Positions 17,562 to 25,854 of a stretch of 64,000 bases of DNA are shown here, piece after piece. How positions within the stretch are numbered: the first letter of the stretch is position 1; each line of letters begins with the position of its first letter. The stretch is from assembly GCF_001653515.1 (NCBI RefSeq), contig NZ_LYOY01000029.1:496001-560000 (forward strand). Reading direction: 5' to 3'. A program made the translations under genes and the position numbers. The stretch comes from Streptomyces sp. ERV7. Its GTDB lineage: Bacteria > Actinomycetota > Actinomycetes > Streptomycetales > Streptomycetaceae. A model generated the notes under the pieces. It was not told where the DNA came from. It saw only the letters and a list, made by a program, of their open reading frames with translations, and made no database searches.

Positions 17562-18971
17562 ATGTTCCAGAACGCCGACGACGCCAAGAAGTACATCGCG
17601 GACAACGACGTCAAGATGGTCGACGTACGGTTCTGCGACCTTCCCGGCGTGATGCAGCACTTCACGATTCCGGCGACGGCGTTCGACCCGGCCGAGGAGC
17701 TGGCGTTCGACGGCTCGTCGATCCGCGGCTTCCAGGCCATCCACGAGTCCGACATGGCGCTGCGCGCCGACCTGTCGACCGCGCGCCTGGACCCGTTCCG
17801 CCGCGACAAGACGCTGAACATCAACTTCTTCATCCACGACCCGATCACGGGTGAGCAGTACAGCCGCGACCCGCGCAACATCGCGAAGAAGGCCGAGGCC
17901 TACCTCGCCTCGACCGGCATCGCCGACACGGCGTACTTCGGCCCCGAGGCCGAGTTCTACGTCTTCGACAGCGTGCGCTTCGCCACCGCGGCGAACGAGA
18001 GCTTCTACCACATCGACTCCGAGGCCGGCGCCTGGAACACCGGTGCGGTCGAGAACAACCGCGGCTACAAGGTCCGCTACAAGGGCGGCTACTTCCCGGC
18101 CCCGCCGGTCGACCACTTCGCCGACCTGCGTGCCGAGATCTCTCTGGAGCTGGAGAAGTCCGGCCTCCAGGTCGAGCGCCAGCACCACGAGGTGGGCACG
18201 GCCGGCCAGGCGGAGATCAACTACAAGTTCAACACGCTGCTGGCCGCGGCCGACGACCTGATGCTCTTCAAGTACATCGTGAAGAACGTCGCGTGGCGCA
18301 ACGGCAAGACCGCGACCTTCATGCCGAAGCCGATCTTCGGCGACAACGGCTCGGGCATGCACGTCCACCAGTCCCTGTGGACCGGCGGCGAGCCGCTCTT
18401 CTACGACGAGCAGGGCTACGCGGGCCTGTCGGACACCGCCCGCTACTACATCGGCGGCATCCTCAAGCACGCGCCGTCGCTGCTGGCCTTCACCAACCCG
18501 ACGGTGAACTCGTACCACCGTCTGGTCCCCGGCTTCGAGGCCCCGGTCAACCTGGTCTACTCGCAGCGCAACCGCTCCGCCGCGATGCGTATCCCGATCA
18601 CGGGCTCGAACCCGAAGGCGAAGCGCGTCGAGTTCCGCGCCCCGGACCCGTCGTCCAACCCGTACCTCGCCTTCTCGGCGCTGCTCCTCGCGGGCCTCGA
18701 CGGCATCAAGAACAAGATCGAGCCGGCCGAGCCGATCGACAAGGACCTCTACGAGCTCGCCCCCGAGGAGCACGCGGGCGTCGCCCAGGTCCCGACCTCC
18801 CTCCCGGCGGTGCTGGAGGCCCTGGAGGCCGACAACGAGTACCTCCAGGCCGGTGGCGTCTTCACGTCCGACCTGATCGAGACGTGGATCGACTACAAGC
18901 GCACCAACGAGATCGCCCCGATCCAGCTGCGCCCGCACCCGCACGAGTTCGAGCTGTACTTCGACCTCTAA
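17562..18971 (+). CDS. glnA: Glutamine synthetase, type I
   Basis: A 469-residue GSI that condenses ammonia and glutamate with ATP as a dodecamer. Visible are the beta-grasp DGSSIRGF loop, the catalytic core [11 protein letters not shown], the ATP motif [18 protein letters not shown], and [20 protein letters not shown]. Tyr397 in [10 protein letters not shown] is the adenylylation site, so the enzyme should be controlled by GlnE. The ATG at 17562 has GGAGGAG seven bases upstream. Transcription is likely GlnR-dependent (box at 17428-17465), and a strong hairpin follows the stop. Confidence 0.97.
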   Translation: MFQNADDAKKYIADNDVKMVDVRFCDLPGVMQHFTIPATAFDPAEELAFDGSSIRGFQAIHESDMALRADLSTARLDPFRRDKTLNINFFIHDPITGEQYSRDPRNIAKKAEAYLASTGIADTAYFGPEAEFYVFDSVRFATAANESFYHIDSEAGAWNTGAVENNRGYKVRYKGGYFPAPPVDHFADLRAEISLELEKSGLQVERQHHEVGTAGQAEINYKFNTLLAAADDLMLFKYIVKNVAWRNGKTATFMPKPIFGDNGSGMHVHQSLWTGGEPLFYDEQGYAGLSDTARYYIGGILKHAPSLLAFTNPTVNSYHRLVPGFEAPVNLVYSQRNRSAAMRIPITGSNPKAKRVEFRAPDPSSNPYLAFSALLLAGLDGIKNKIEPAEPIDKDLYELAPEEHAGVAQVPTSLPAVLEALEADNEYLQAGGVFTSDLIETWIDYKRTNEIAPIQLRPHPHEFELYFDL

Positions 18972-18995
18972 GCCCGACCGGGTGCCACACGCTTG

Positions 18996-19036
18996 AGAGG
19001 CCCTGCCGCTCCCTTCCGGGGGGCGGCAGGGCCTCT
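18996..19036. terminator. Terminator after glnA
   Basis: A perfect 14-bp stem (AGAGGCCCTGCCGC with its complement at 19023-19036) on a 13-base loop, 24 bases after the glnA stop. Confidence 0.8.
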
Positions 19037-19195
19037 GGCATGTGGGCGTACCCGGACGCGATACGGACCCGAACTCGACCTCCCCGGCCCCCTCTTGGCA
19101 AGATCGGGCAGCCGCCGATCAGGTGGCGACCCGATGGGGTCCGATTAGGTCCGGTCGGGGCCGATCGGGTCCGGTCACGTTCGAGAGGAACCCCC

Positions 19196-20464
19196 TTGCG
19201 TTCGCGCCCCGCGCTCCGCAGTGCCGCCCTGGCCGCCGTCGTCTTCGCGTCGGGGCTCACCGCCCAGGCCGGTACGGCCGCGGCCGACGACCCCGTGCCG
19301 CTCAGGACCGAGGCCGTCTTCAACAATCCCGTCGGGACCGCCGCCGAGCAGCAGGCCGTCGTGGCGCGGCAGGTGGAGCTCATAGCCGGGGCGCCCGCGG
19401 GGGCGCGGATCCGGCTGGCCATGTTCTACGCCGACGACCCGGCCCTGCCGGACGCGCTCGTCGCCGCCCATCGGCGGGGTGTCGAGGTGCAGGCGGTCTT
19501 CGACGAGAAGGCCGTGGGCATGGCCCCGTACAAGAGCCTGCTGGCGGAGCTCGGTGGGGACACGGCCAAGGGGTCGTGGGTGATGAGCTGCGGGGCCGCG
19601 CGCGGATGCGTCGGTACGCGGGCGCTCGGGACCGTCGACGCCATCAACCACAACAAGTTCCTGCTGCTCTCGCGGACCGGCTCCACCCCGGACGTCGTCG
19701 TCCAGTCCTCCGCCAATCTGCACCTCGGCCGCGACGGCACCAAGGGCTGGAACAACGCCCTGGTTCTGGTGGGGAACGAGGGCGTTTACGCCGCCTACAA
19801 CGGGTACTTCGACGATCTCAGAGCGCGGCGGGCCAACAACGACTACTACCGCACCGGGCGGCCCCCCGTCGCCTCCGGCAACGCCAAGGCGCACTTCTAT
19901 CCGCGCGCCGAGAGCAACGGCTCCCCCTACGACGACCCGTCCGAGGACACCGTCGCCACCGTGCTCGACAACGTGAAGTGCTTCGGCAACGCCAAGTACG
20001 GCACGACCGACAACCACCGCACCCGGATCCGGGTCAGCATGACCATCTTCAGCCGCCCCTACCTCGCCGACCGGCTCGCCGAGCTCGACGCGCAGGGGTG
20101 CTACGTCGAGGTGTCCGAGACGTACAACCCGGACAGCGCGCTGGAGACGCAGTCGCTCCAGACGCTGCTGAAGAAGACGTCCAGTGTGTACGGCGGGGTC
20201 ATCGCCCGGTACTACTGCCAGGCCGACTCCACCTGGATCCACGACAAGTACCTGCTCGTGGAGGGGAACTACTACAACACCCCGGACCGCAAGGTCCTGT
20301 GGACCGGCAGTCACAACTGGAGCGGGAACTCACTGCGGCAGAGCGACGAGACCATGCTCCAGCTGGAGGACGGCGGCGTCTTCGACGCGTACGTCGCCAA
20401 CTTCAACCAGCTGCGGGCCGCGACCACGCATCAGCCCGCCAACGGGGCCGCCGCCACCTGCTGA
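19196..20464 (+). CDS. Secreted phospholipase D-like protein
   Basis: A 422-residue exported protein of the PLD superfamily. A basic N-terminus and hydrophobic stretch to about 30 (LAAVVFASGLTAQAGTAAA) form the signal. There are two HKD half-sites: INHNKFLLLSRTG near 150 and IHDKYLLVEGNYY near 348, the latter followed by TGSHNWSGNSLR. Two HxK motifs imply a phosphodiesterase active site; the substrate (lipid, nucleic acid or other) is unknown. No ATG is available, so I chose the TTG at 19196 with GAGAGGAA upstream, which starts the signal peptide. It sits alone between two terminators. Short direct repeats of GGTCCGAT/GGTCCGGT lie just upstream (19138-19178). Confidence 0.85.
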   Translation: MRSRPALRSAALAAVVFASGLTAQAGTAAADDPVPLRTEAVFNNPVGTAAEQQAVVARQVELIAGAPAGARIRLAMFYADDPALPDALVAAHRRGVEVQAVFDEKAVGMAPYKSLLAELGGDTAKGSWVMSCGAARGCVGTRALGTVDAINHNKFLLLSRTGSTPDVVVQSSANLHLGRDGTKGWNNALVLVGNEGVYAAYNGYFDDLRARRANNDYYRTGRPPVASGNAKAHFYPRAESNGSPYDDPSEDTVATVLDNVKCFGNAKYGTTDNHRTRIRVSMTIFSRPYLADRLAELDAQGCYVEVSETYNPDSALETQSLQTLLKKTSSVYGGVIARYYCQADSTWIHDKYLLVEGNYYNTPDRKVLWTGSHNWSGNSLRQSDETMLQLEDGGVFDAYVANFNQLRAATTHQPANGAAATC

Positions 20465-20480
20465 GCCGGCCGGGGGGAGA

Positions 20481-20517
20481 GGGTGCCGCGCCCCGGTTTC
20501 CCGGGGGCGCGGCACCC
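20481..20517. terminator. Bidirectional terminator after the PLD gene
   Basis: A perfect 14-bp stem (GGGTGCCGCGCCCC with its complement at 20504-20517) on a 9-base loop between the convergent PLD gene and the small gene ending at 20524. Confidence 0.8.
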
Positions 20518-20523
20518 GTGCCG

Positions 20524-20805
20524 TCAGCGGCCCGAGCGGATCAGCGCGCGGACCATCCGGCACGTCGTGTCCGACGGCGGGTGTATGCCGATCAGCTCCG
20601 CCGTGCTCCGGATCTTGCGGTCGGGCGCGTGCTCCGGCTGGTACACCCCCGTGTCGAGCAGCGCGATGGCCAGGCGCATCGCCTTGAGGCGCCTGTTGTG
20701 CGTCTCGTACCACACCCGCGGGCGACCGGCGGGGAGCGGCACCTTTCTGAGGGTCAGCAGGGACAGCTGTTGCGGAGCGCGCGAAGTCAGTACGGCAGCG
20801 GCCAT
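20524..20805 (-). CDS. Small basic protein of unknown function
   Basis: A 93-residue protein, MAAAVLTSRAPQQLSLLTLR at the start and ending SDTTCRMVRALIRSGR. It is basic, with no signal or membrane segment and no family I recognise. The core RVWYETHNRRLKAMRLAIAL is helix-like. The ATG at 20805 is chosen because AGGAGG stands six bases upstream; the in-frame ATG two codons earlier touches AGGAGG and cannot be used well. It converges on the PLD gene and diverges from the ArsC-like gene. The good ribosome site and codon use argue that it is real. Confidence 0.65.
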   Translation of the reverse strand: MAAAVLTSRAPQQLSLLTLRKVPLPAGRPRVWYETHNRRLKAMRLAIALLDTGVYQPEHAPDRKIRSTAELIGIHPPSDTTCRMVRALIRSGR

Positions 20806-20932
20806 GGGCATCCTCCTGGGCGGTCGGGAACCCTCTCGAACTGCCTCAATTTTACTGCCCGGCACTGACAATCGCCGCTGGCGGAAGGGTCTTTGAGCAG
20901 GTCACAGACGTCTCGGCGGTACCGTGTCCCCC

Positions 20933-21292
20933 ATGGAGATCTGGATCAACCCCGCCTGTTCCAAGTGCCGCGGCGCCGTCGACCTGCTGGACGCGGAGGG
21001 CGCCTCGTACACCGTCCGGCGCTATCTGGAGGACGTGCCGTCCGAGGACGAGATCCGGGCCGTGCTGGAGCGGCTCGGCCTCGAACCGTGGGACATCACG
21101 CGCACCCAGGAGGCCGACGCCAAGGAGCTCGGGCTCAAGGAGTGGCCGCGCGAGGCCGGCTCGCGCGGGCGCTGGATCGCGGCGCTCGCCGCGCACCCCA
21201 AGCTGATCCAGCGCCCGATCATCACGGCGGACGACGGTACGGCGGTGGTGGGCCGCACCGAGGAGGCGGTACGGGACGCGCTCTCCCGGTAA
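20933..21292 (+). CDS. ArsC/Spx-fold arsenate reductase-like protein
   Basis: A 119-residue thioredoxin-fold protein of the ArsC family. It has a CxxC at residues 9-12 (NPACSKCRGAVDLLD), a YLEDVPSEDEIRAVL helix and a QRPIITADDG strand. Glutaredoxin-dependent ArsC uses the first Cys with a downstream Arg triad; here RGRW and QRPII supply Arg. There is no ars operon nearby, so a role in arsenate detoxification is not supported, and a general thiol-redox role is equally possible. The start at 20933 has no clear ribosome site. Confidence 0.75.
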   Translation: MEIWINPACSKCRGAVDLLDAEGASYTVRRYLEDVPSEDEIRAVLERLGLEPWDITRTQEADAKELGLKEWPREAGSRGRWIAALAAHPKLIQRPIITADDGTAVVGRTEEAVRDALSR

Positions 21293-21305
21293 GGCCCGCC
21301 GGGGG

Positions 21306-21830
21306 CTAGCGCACCCGCTCGTCCGTCCCCGCCACCTTGCGCGCGGTGACGTTCAGCCGGTTCCAGGTGTTGATCGTGAAGATCAGCGCCAGCAGCCCGC
21401 CGAGCTCCTGCTCGCTGAACTCCTCGGCCGCCTCCTCGAACACCTCGTCGCTCACCTCGCCGTCCGCGATCAGCGTGACCGACTCGGTGAGGGCGAGCGC
21501 CGCGCGCTCCTGCGGCGTGAAGAAGTGCGGGGCCTCGCGCCACACGCCCACCATGTGCAGGCGCTCCGGGTTCTCGCCCGCCTTGTGCGCGTCGCTGACG
21601 TGCATGTGGAGGCAGTACGCGCAGTTGTTGATCTGCGAGGCGCGTATCTGCACCAGCTCCACCAGGGCGGGGTCGAGGTGCTCGGTGGCCGCGATGTTGA
21701 GGGCGATGATCGCCTTGAAGGCCTTCGGGTTCGCCTTGGCGAAGTCGATCCGTACGGGGTTGCGGGTGGCCGCCAGGGCGATGTTCTCGTTGATGCCGGT
21801 GGTCTTCGGGGCGATCTGCGTCGTCGTCAT
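21306..21830 (-). CDS. AhpD-like carboxymuconolactone decarboxylase family protein
   Basis: A 174-residue AhpD-fold protein. The redox motif NNCAYCLHMHVSDA places Cys70, Cys73 and His77 as in peroxidase-type AhpD members, with the upstream glutamate in ALVELVQIRAS completing the proton relay. It is probably an alkylhydroperoxidase acting with a thiol donor; no ahpC is nearby. The start could be the ATG at 21830 or 21836 (Met-Ile-Met), and neither has a good ribosome site. It is convergent with the ArsC-like gene and divergent from the membrane protein at 22034. Confidence 0.85.
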   Translation of the reverse strand: MTTTQIAPKTTGINENIALAATRNPVRIDFAKANPKAFKAIIALNIAATEHLDPALVELVQIRASQINNCAYCLHMHVSDAHKAGENPERLHMVGVWREAPHFFTPQERAALALTESVTLIADGEVSDEVFEEAAEEFSEQELGGLLALIFTINTWNRLNVTARKVAGTDERVR

Positions 21831-22033
21831 GATCATTAATCTACGGGGGCGGGCGACCGGCCCACAGGTGCATTTCCCCGGTAGAAAGATGGGTCAATTC
21901 CGCCGGGTCCCGAGGCCGGTCCGCCCCGTTTCGTTGTCATACTTCTGGTCGGTTTGTTTCGTACTTGACGGGGAGGATTCGCCCGAAAACCTCGCCTACC
22001 TTGGAGGCTTCCCCCCCGACCGCTGGAGCCCCC

Positions 22034-22507
22034 ATGCAGCAGAACTGGTTGTTCGGCGGCGTGTACGGGACGGTGCTGAGCAGCGCGCTGCTCGCGGCGC
22101 TGCACAGCGAGGGCACGCCGTACACCCCGTTCTACGACGCCGCCTGGATCCTGGTGACCGCAGGCACCGCCGCGCTCGCCCACGCCTACGCCCACCACAT
22201 GTCGTCCCACCGGCAGAACGGGGGCGCCCGGCGCTGGCGGCGGCTCGGTGTCACCCTCGCCGACGAGTGGCCGGTGATCATCGCCTGTATGCCCACCGTG
22301 CTGCTGCTCGTCGTCTCCGGGTTCGCGGGGTGGGCGGAGCGCGATGTCACCGGCGCCGGGCTGCTGCTCAACACGGCGCTGCTGTTCGGCTGGGGCACGT
22401 TCGCCGCGCTGCGGGAGGGCTACCGCAAGCGGTCCGCCGCGCTCATCGGCGGCGCGGACGCGGCGATCGGGCTGATCATCGCGGGGGCCAACGCCGTCAT
22501 CAAGTGA
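22034..22507 (+). CDS. Four-helix membrane protein, unknown function
   Basis: A 157-residue integral membrane protein. Likely membrane segments are about 5-22, 35-55 (WILVTAGTAALAHAYAHH), 80-100 (IIACMPTVLLLVVSGFAGW) and 107-150, with a basic loop MSSHRQNGGARRWRR between the second and third. No family is recognised. His residues cluster in HAYAHHMSSH. The ATG at 22034 has only a weak GGAG about 10 bases upstream. The 196-base divergent gap to the AhpD-like gene holds its promoter. Confidence 0.7.
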   Translation: MQQNWLFGGVYGTVLSSALLAALHSEGTPYTPFYDAAWILVTAGTAALAHAYAHHMSSHRQNGGARRWRRLGVTLADEWPVIIACMPTVLLLVVSGFAGWAERDVTGAGLLLNTALLFGWGTFAALREGYRKRSAALIGGADAAIGLIIAGANAVIK

Positions 22508-22516
22508 CCGGGGCGG

Positions 22517-23446
22517 TCAGCGGTCGTCCTTGCCCAGCTGCCGCTCCGCCTCCGCCAGCACCTCCGTCACGCGCGCCCCGAACGCCGCGTCGCACGGATG
22601 CGGCACCCCGTCGCGTACCGCGTGCAGCAGCGCGTCGAGCGCCGCCGCGAGCGCCTCCTCCACCCCGCCCGACTCCGGCATCGCCACCACGCCCGGCTCG
22701 CCCAGGAACTCCACGCCCACGCCCGCCGCGGCCGGGGGCGCCGTGAAGCCGAGGGTCGCCGTGGCGGAGGCGCCCGAGGCGTGGCGCAGGACGAGGTGGA
22801 CCGTGTCGCCGGGGCCGGGCGCGGCCGTCACCCGGGTCACCTCGCCGAGCACCGGCACCAGGACCGACAGGGCGTGCGGGCCGACGTCCCAGAGCGCGCC
22901 CTTCTCCCGGCGCCAGGGCGAGGCGGCGTACGGGCTGGGCGCGGCGCCCGGGGTGAAGAGCGTGCCGAGCCAGTGCGCGCGACCGGTGAACCAGCCCTCA
23001 AGACCGGCCTGGTCCGCGATCCACCCGGCCGGGCCGGGGGCGAAGCGCAGGGTGAAGAAGACCACCGAGGCGACCCCTGCCCGCCCTGCCGCGTCCGCGA
23101 CCTCGCGCGCGTGGCCGGGGTCCGTGGCGACCGGCTTGTCGAGCAGCAGATGGCACCCGGCCCGCGCCGCCCGTACCGCCAGCGGCGCCTGTACGTCCGG
23201 GGGCAGCGCGAAGGCGACCGCGTCGCACGCCGCGAACAGCGCGTCCACGTCGTCGTACACGGGGACGGCGTGCTCGGCGGCGAGCGCGGCGGCCGCCTCG
23301 GGGCGGCGCCCCCAGACACCGGCGAACTCGACGTCCGGGTGCGCGGCGAGCGCGGGCGCATGGGCGGCGACGGCCCACGGGCCGGTGCCGAGGAGTCCGA
23401 TGCGAAGGGGGGCGGGGCGGGCTGCGGTACCGGATGCGTCGGTCAT
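22517..23446 (-). CDS. Gfo/Idh/MocA family oxidoreductase
   Basis: A 309-residue NAD(P)-dependent oxidoreductase. The Rossmann motif IGLLGTGPWAVAAHAPAL is near 16-33, the family lysine is in LLLDKPVATDPGHA, and the C-terminal domain carries WDVGPHALSVL with the catalytic-type His. Members oxidise sugars, inositols or related compounds; the substrate cannot be told. It converges on the membrane-protein gene. A palindrome ACCGGCCGGT lies 23 bases upstream of the start, in the divergent region shared with glnII. Confidence 0.85.
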   Translation of the reverse strand: MTDASGTAARPAPLRIGLLGTGPWAVAAHAPALAAHPDVEFAGVWGRRPEAAAALAAEHAVPVYDDVDALFAACDAVAFALPPDVQAPLAVRAARAGCHLLLDKPVATDPGHAREVADAAGRAGVASVVFFTLRFAPGPAGWIADQAGLEGWFTGRAHWLGTLFTPGAAPSPYAASPWRREKGALWDVGPHALSVLVPVLGEVTRVTAAPGPGDTVHLVLRHASGASATATLGFTAPPAAAGVGVEFLGEPGVVAMPESGGVEEALAAALDALLHAVRDGVPHPCDAAFGARVTEVLAEAERQLGKDDR

Positions 23447-23487
23447 ACCGGCCAGTGTGCTCGGCCGTACCGGCCGGTGTACCGGGG

Positions 23488-23510
23488 GTTACGAACGAAA
23501 CCTGAGTAAC
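23488..23510 (+). promoter_or_regulatory. GlnR-like half-sites upstream of glnII
   Basis: GTTAC (23488), GAAAC (23497) and GTAAC (23506) lie in a row about 145 bases before the glnII start. The pentamers fit GlnR a- and b-sites, but their period is 9 bases rather than the 11 seen at glnA. A further TTCAC at 23517 is 11 bases from GTAAC. GlnR control of glnII is established in Streptomyces; this being the site is inference. Confidence 0.5.
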
Positions 23511-23653
23511 ACGTGGTTCACAAACGGGCAACGGACGGGAAATCCCGGGATGTGAGGCTGCCCGCAACAGCCTCGGACGCCCCGCACGGCACCGACGGCC
23601 CCGCCGCACCGCGGCTCCCGCACCACCAGCAGCTCCCGCAAAGGATGGCTTCC

Positions 23654-24691
23654 GTGACGTTCAAGGCTGAGTACATCTGGATCGACGGCACCGAGCCGAC
23701 CGCCAAGCTCCGCTCGAAGACCAAGATCATCGCGGGTGTGCCGGACGGTACCGAGCTGCCGGTGTGGGGCTTCGACGGCTCCTCCACCAACCAGGCCGAG
23801 GGCCACGCCTCCGACCGGGTGCTGAAGCCGGTCTTCTCCTGCCCCGACCCGATCCGCGGCGGCGACAACCTCCTCGTCCTGTGCGAGGTCCTGGACATCG
23901 ACGGCACGCCGCACGCGTCCAACACGCGCGCGCTGCTGCGCCCGCTCGCCGAGCGCTTCGCCGCGCAGGAGCCGATCTTCGGCATCGAGCAGGAGTACAC
24001 CTTCTTCGACGGCGCCCGTCCGCTGGGCTTCCCGGTCGGCGGCTTCCCGGCCGCCCAGGGCGGCTACTACTGCGGTGTCGGCGCCGACGAGATCTTCGGC
24101 CGCGAGATCGTCGAGAAGCACCTCGACCACTGCCTGGCGGCCGGTCTGAGCATCTCCGGCATCAACGCCGAGGTCATGCCGGGCCAGTGGGAGTTCCAGG
24201 TCGGCCCGGTCGGCCCGCTGGAGGTCTCGGACCAGCTGTGGATCGCGCGCTGGCTGCTCTACCGCACCGCCGAGGAGTTCAACGTCTCCGCGACGCTGGA
24301 CCCGAAGCCGGTGAAGGGCGACTGGAACGGCGCGGGCGCGCACACCAACTTCTCCACCAAGGCGATGCGCGAAGAGCGTCAGGGCTGGGCCTCGATCATC
24401 ACCGCGTGCGAGGCGCTCGGCGAGGGCTCCAAGCCGCTGGACCACGTCAAGAACTACGGCGCCGGCATCGACGACCGCCTCACCGGTCTGCACGAGACCG
24501 CCCCGTGGGACCAGTACAAGTACGGCGTCTCCGACCGCGGCGCCTCGGTGCGCATCCCGTGGCAGGTCGAGGTGGACAAGAAGGGCTACATCGAGGACCG
24601 CCGCCCCAACGCGAACGTCGACCCGTACGTCGTGACCCGGCTGATCGTCGAGACCTGCTGCACCGGTCTGGAGAAGGCCGGCCAGGTCTGA
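23654..24691 (+). CDS. glnII: Glutamine synthetase, type II
   Basis: A 345-residue eukaryotic-type GSII, the second glutamine synthetase typical of Streptomyces, not adenylylated. Motifs are AEYIWIDGTEP, WGFDGSSTNQAEG, FGIEQEYTFFDG, MPGQWEFQVGP and DWNGAGAHTNFSTK. I prefer the GTG at 23654 (VTFKAEYIW) because AAGGA is eight bases upstream; the in-frame ATG at 23645 overlaps that site. Expression is probably GlnR-controlled. It is followed by a strong hairpin at 24707-24748. Confidence 0.95.
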   Translation: MTFKAEYIWIDGTEPTAKLRSKTKIIAGVPDGTELPVWGFDGSSTNQAEGHASDRVLKPVFSCPDPIRGGDNLLVLCEVLDIDGTPHASNTRALLRPLAERFAAQEPIFGIEQEYTFFDGARPLGFPVGGFPAAQGGYYCGVGADEIFGREIVEKHLDHCLAAGLSISGINAEVMPGQWEFQVGPVGPLEVSDQLWIARWLLYRTAEEFNVSATLDPKPVKGDWNGAGAHTNFSTKAMREERQGWASIITACEALGEGSKPLDHVKNYGAGIDDRLTGLHETAPWDQYKYGVSDRGASVRIPWQVEVDKKGYIEDRRPNANVDPYVVTRLIVETCCTGLEKAGQV

Positions 24692-24706
24692 GCCGGCCGC
24701 ACCCGT

Positions 24707-24748
24707 CCCGGAGGGCGTCCACCGCACACGCGGTGGACGCCCTCCGGG
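24707..24748. terminator. Terminator after glnII
   Basis: A perfect 19-bp stem (CCCGGAGGGCGTCCACCGC with its complement at 24730-24748) on a 4-base loop ACAC, followed by CTTTGCGG, 15 bases after the stop. Confidence 0.85.
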
Positions 24749-24848
24749 CTTTGCGGCAGGGCGAGTTCCGGTCACCCTGCGCCAAGGTTCCGTATCAGTG
24801 GGTGGGAGGGCACTGCTCGGCGCCGGGAGCATCTGGTTCAATAAGCAC

Positions 24849-24968
24849 ATGGCCAGCCTTCCGAACCCCGCGACAGGTCGCAGCGACCTGGAGCCGTTCT
24901 GGCCGTCTCGTCAGGATCATGACTTCGACCGGGTGTGTTGCCGCGCGATGAACGCGCCGGCCCTCTAA
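24849..24968 (+). CDS. Possible 39-residue small protein with a CC motif
   Basis: The ATG at 24849 opens 39 codons: MASLPNPATGRSDLEPFWPS, then ending DFDRVCCRAMNAPAL. Third codon positions are mostly G/C and composition looks like protein (acidic centre, paired Cys). I see no strong ribosome site, and the upstream TTCAATAAGCAC is unusually AT-rich, as in a promoter -10 of a leaderless message. It lies in the 361-base gap between glnII and a winged-helix regulator, on the same strand. It could be a small regulatory protein or leader peptide; function unknown. Confidence 0.45.
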   Translation: MASLPNPATGRSDLEPFWPSRQDHDFDRVCCRAMNAPAL

Positions 24969-25052
24969 AGCCTCCCCTCATCGAAGGCCTTCGGCCCGCG
25001 CGCAACGACGTACGTCCCTGCCGACGACTCCGCGCGAAAGAGCTGACCTCTC

Positions 25053-25637
25053 ATGGCGAACGCCCCTACCTTCTCCGCCTCCGCTGCGACCGCTGCCCGC
25101 CCCGCTCCCGTACCCTTGGGACGGCATCGACTCCGTGCCGTCGACCGCGACGAGGTGGCCGCCACCGGCACGGTCGTCGACTTCCTTCCGCCGGGCGCCA
25201 CTTGGCTGCCCGCGCCCCAGCACACCCTGCCCGCGCTGCCCGGCCGGCCGCCGATGGTCGGCTATCTGGTGCTCGTCCCGGCCGACCAGCAGCCGCTGCT
25301 CGCCGCCGCGTCCCACCCGGTGGTGGCCGAGGAGCCGGAGGCGGAGACCGTCGGCGACGAACTCGTGCGCATCGACACGGTCCGCCGGACCGCCGAGGTC
25401 GACGGGCGGGTGCTCGACCTCACGTACCTCGAATTCGAGCTGCTCGCCCATCTGGTGGCGCACCCTCAGCGGGTGCACACCCGCGACCAGTTGGTGACCA
25501 CGGTGTGGGGGTACGGCCACGTCGGCGACGGCCGCACCGTGGACGTCCACGTCGCCCGGCTGCGCCGCAAGCTGGGCACCCGCCACCGCGACGCGATCCG
25601 GACGGTCCGCCGGGTCGGGTACAAGTACGCACCCTGA
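25053..25637 (+). CDS. Winged-helix (OmpR/PhoB C-terminal type) DNA-binding protein
   Basis: A 194-residue protein. The C-terminal ~95 residues are a Trans_reg_C winged helix: LDLTYLEFELLAHLVAHPQR, RDQLVTTVWGY, RTVDVHVARLRRKLG and RTVRRVGYKY. The N-terminal half lacks a receiver domain (no phospho-Asp pocket) and is Ala/Pro-rich with a short beta-like GYLVLVPADQQPLLAA stretch. It is thus an orphan effector domain rather than a classical response regulator. Such regulators occur beside glnII in streptomycetes, but a nitrogen role is inference. A terminator follows. Confidence 0.85.
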   Translation: MANAPTFSASAATAARPAPVPLGRHRLRAVDRDEVAATGTVVDFLPPGATWLPAPQHTLPALPGRPPMVGYLVLVPADQQPLLAAASHPVVAEEPEAETVGDELVRIDTVRRTAEVDGRVLDLTYLEFELLAHLVAHPQRVHTRDQLVTTVWGYGHVGDGRTVDVHVARLRRKLGTRHRDAIRTVRRVGYKYAP

Positions 25638-25657
25638 CCCGCTCGCGCACCGCATCC

Positions 25658-25694
25658 GGCGCCCCCGGCACGCTTCGTCCGTGCCGGGGGCGCC
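25658..25694. terminator. Terminator after the winged-helix gene
   Basis: A perfect 14-bp stem (GGCGCCCCCGGCAC with its complement at 25681-25694) on a 9-base loop, 20 bases after the stop. Confidence 0.8.
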
Positions 25695-25854
25695 CTCGTG
25701 TACGGCCGGGCTCGCGGCGGAAGGCAGGATACGAGGTCAGGGGGTGTTGCCAGGTACACCCCCGCTGGGGGGACCGGCCCCGTGACCGCACCCTCGCGGG
25801 GCGGCGAGACTGGGGTCCGCAAGCACGCGGGGCCCTTGAAGGGGGACGACGACG

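Noticed and set aside
20933..21292. Arsenic resistance operon
   Set aside because: Only an ArsC-fold protein is present, with no arsR, arsB or acr3 gene on either side.
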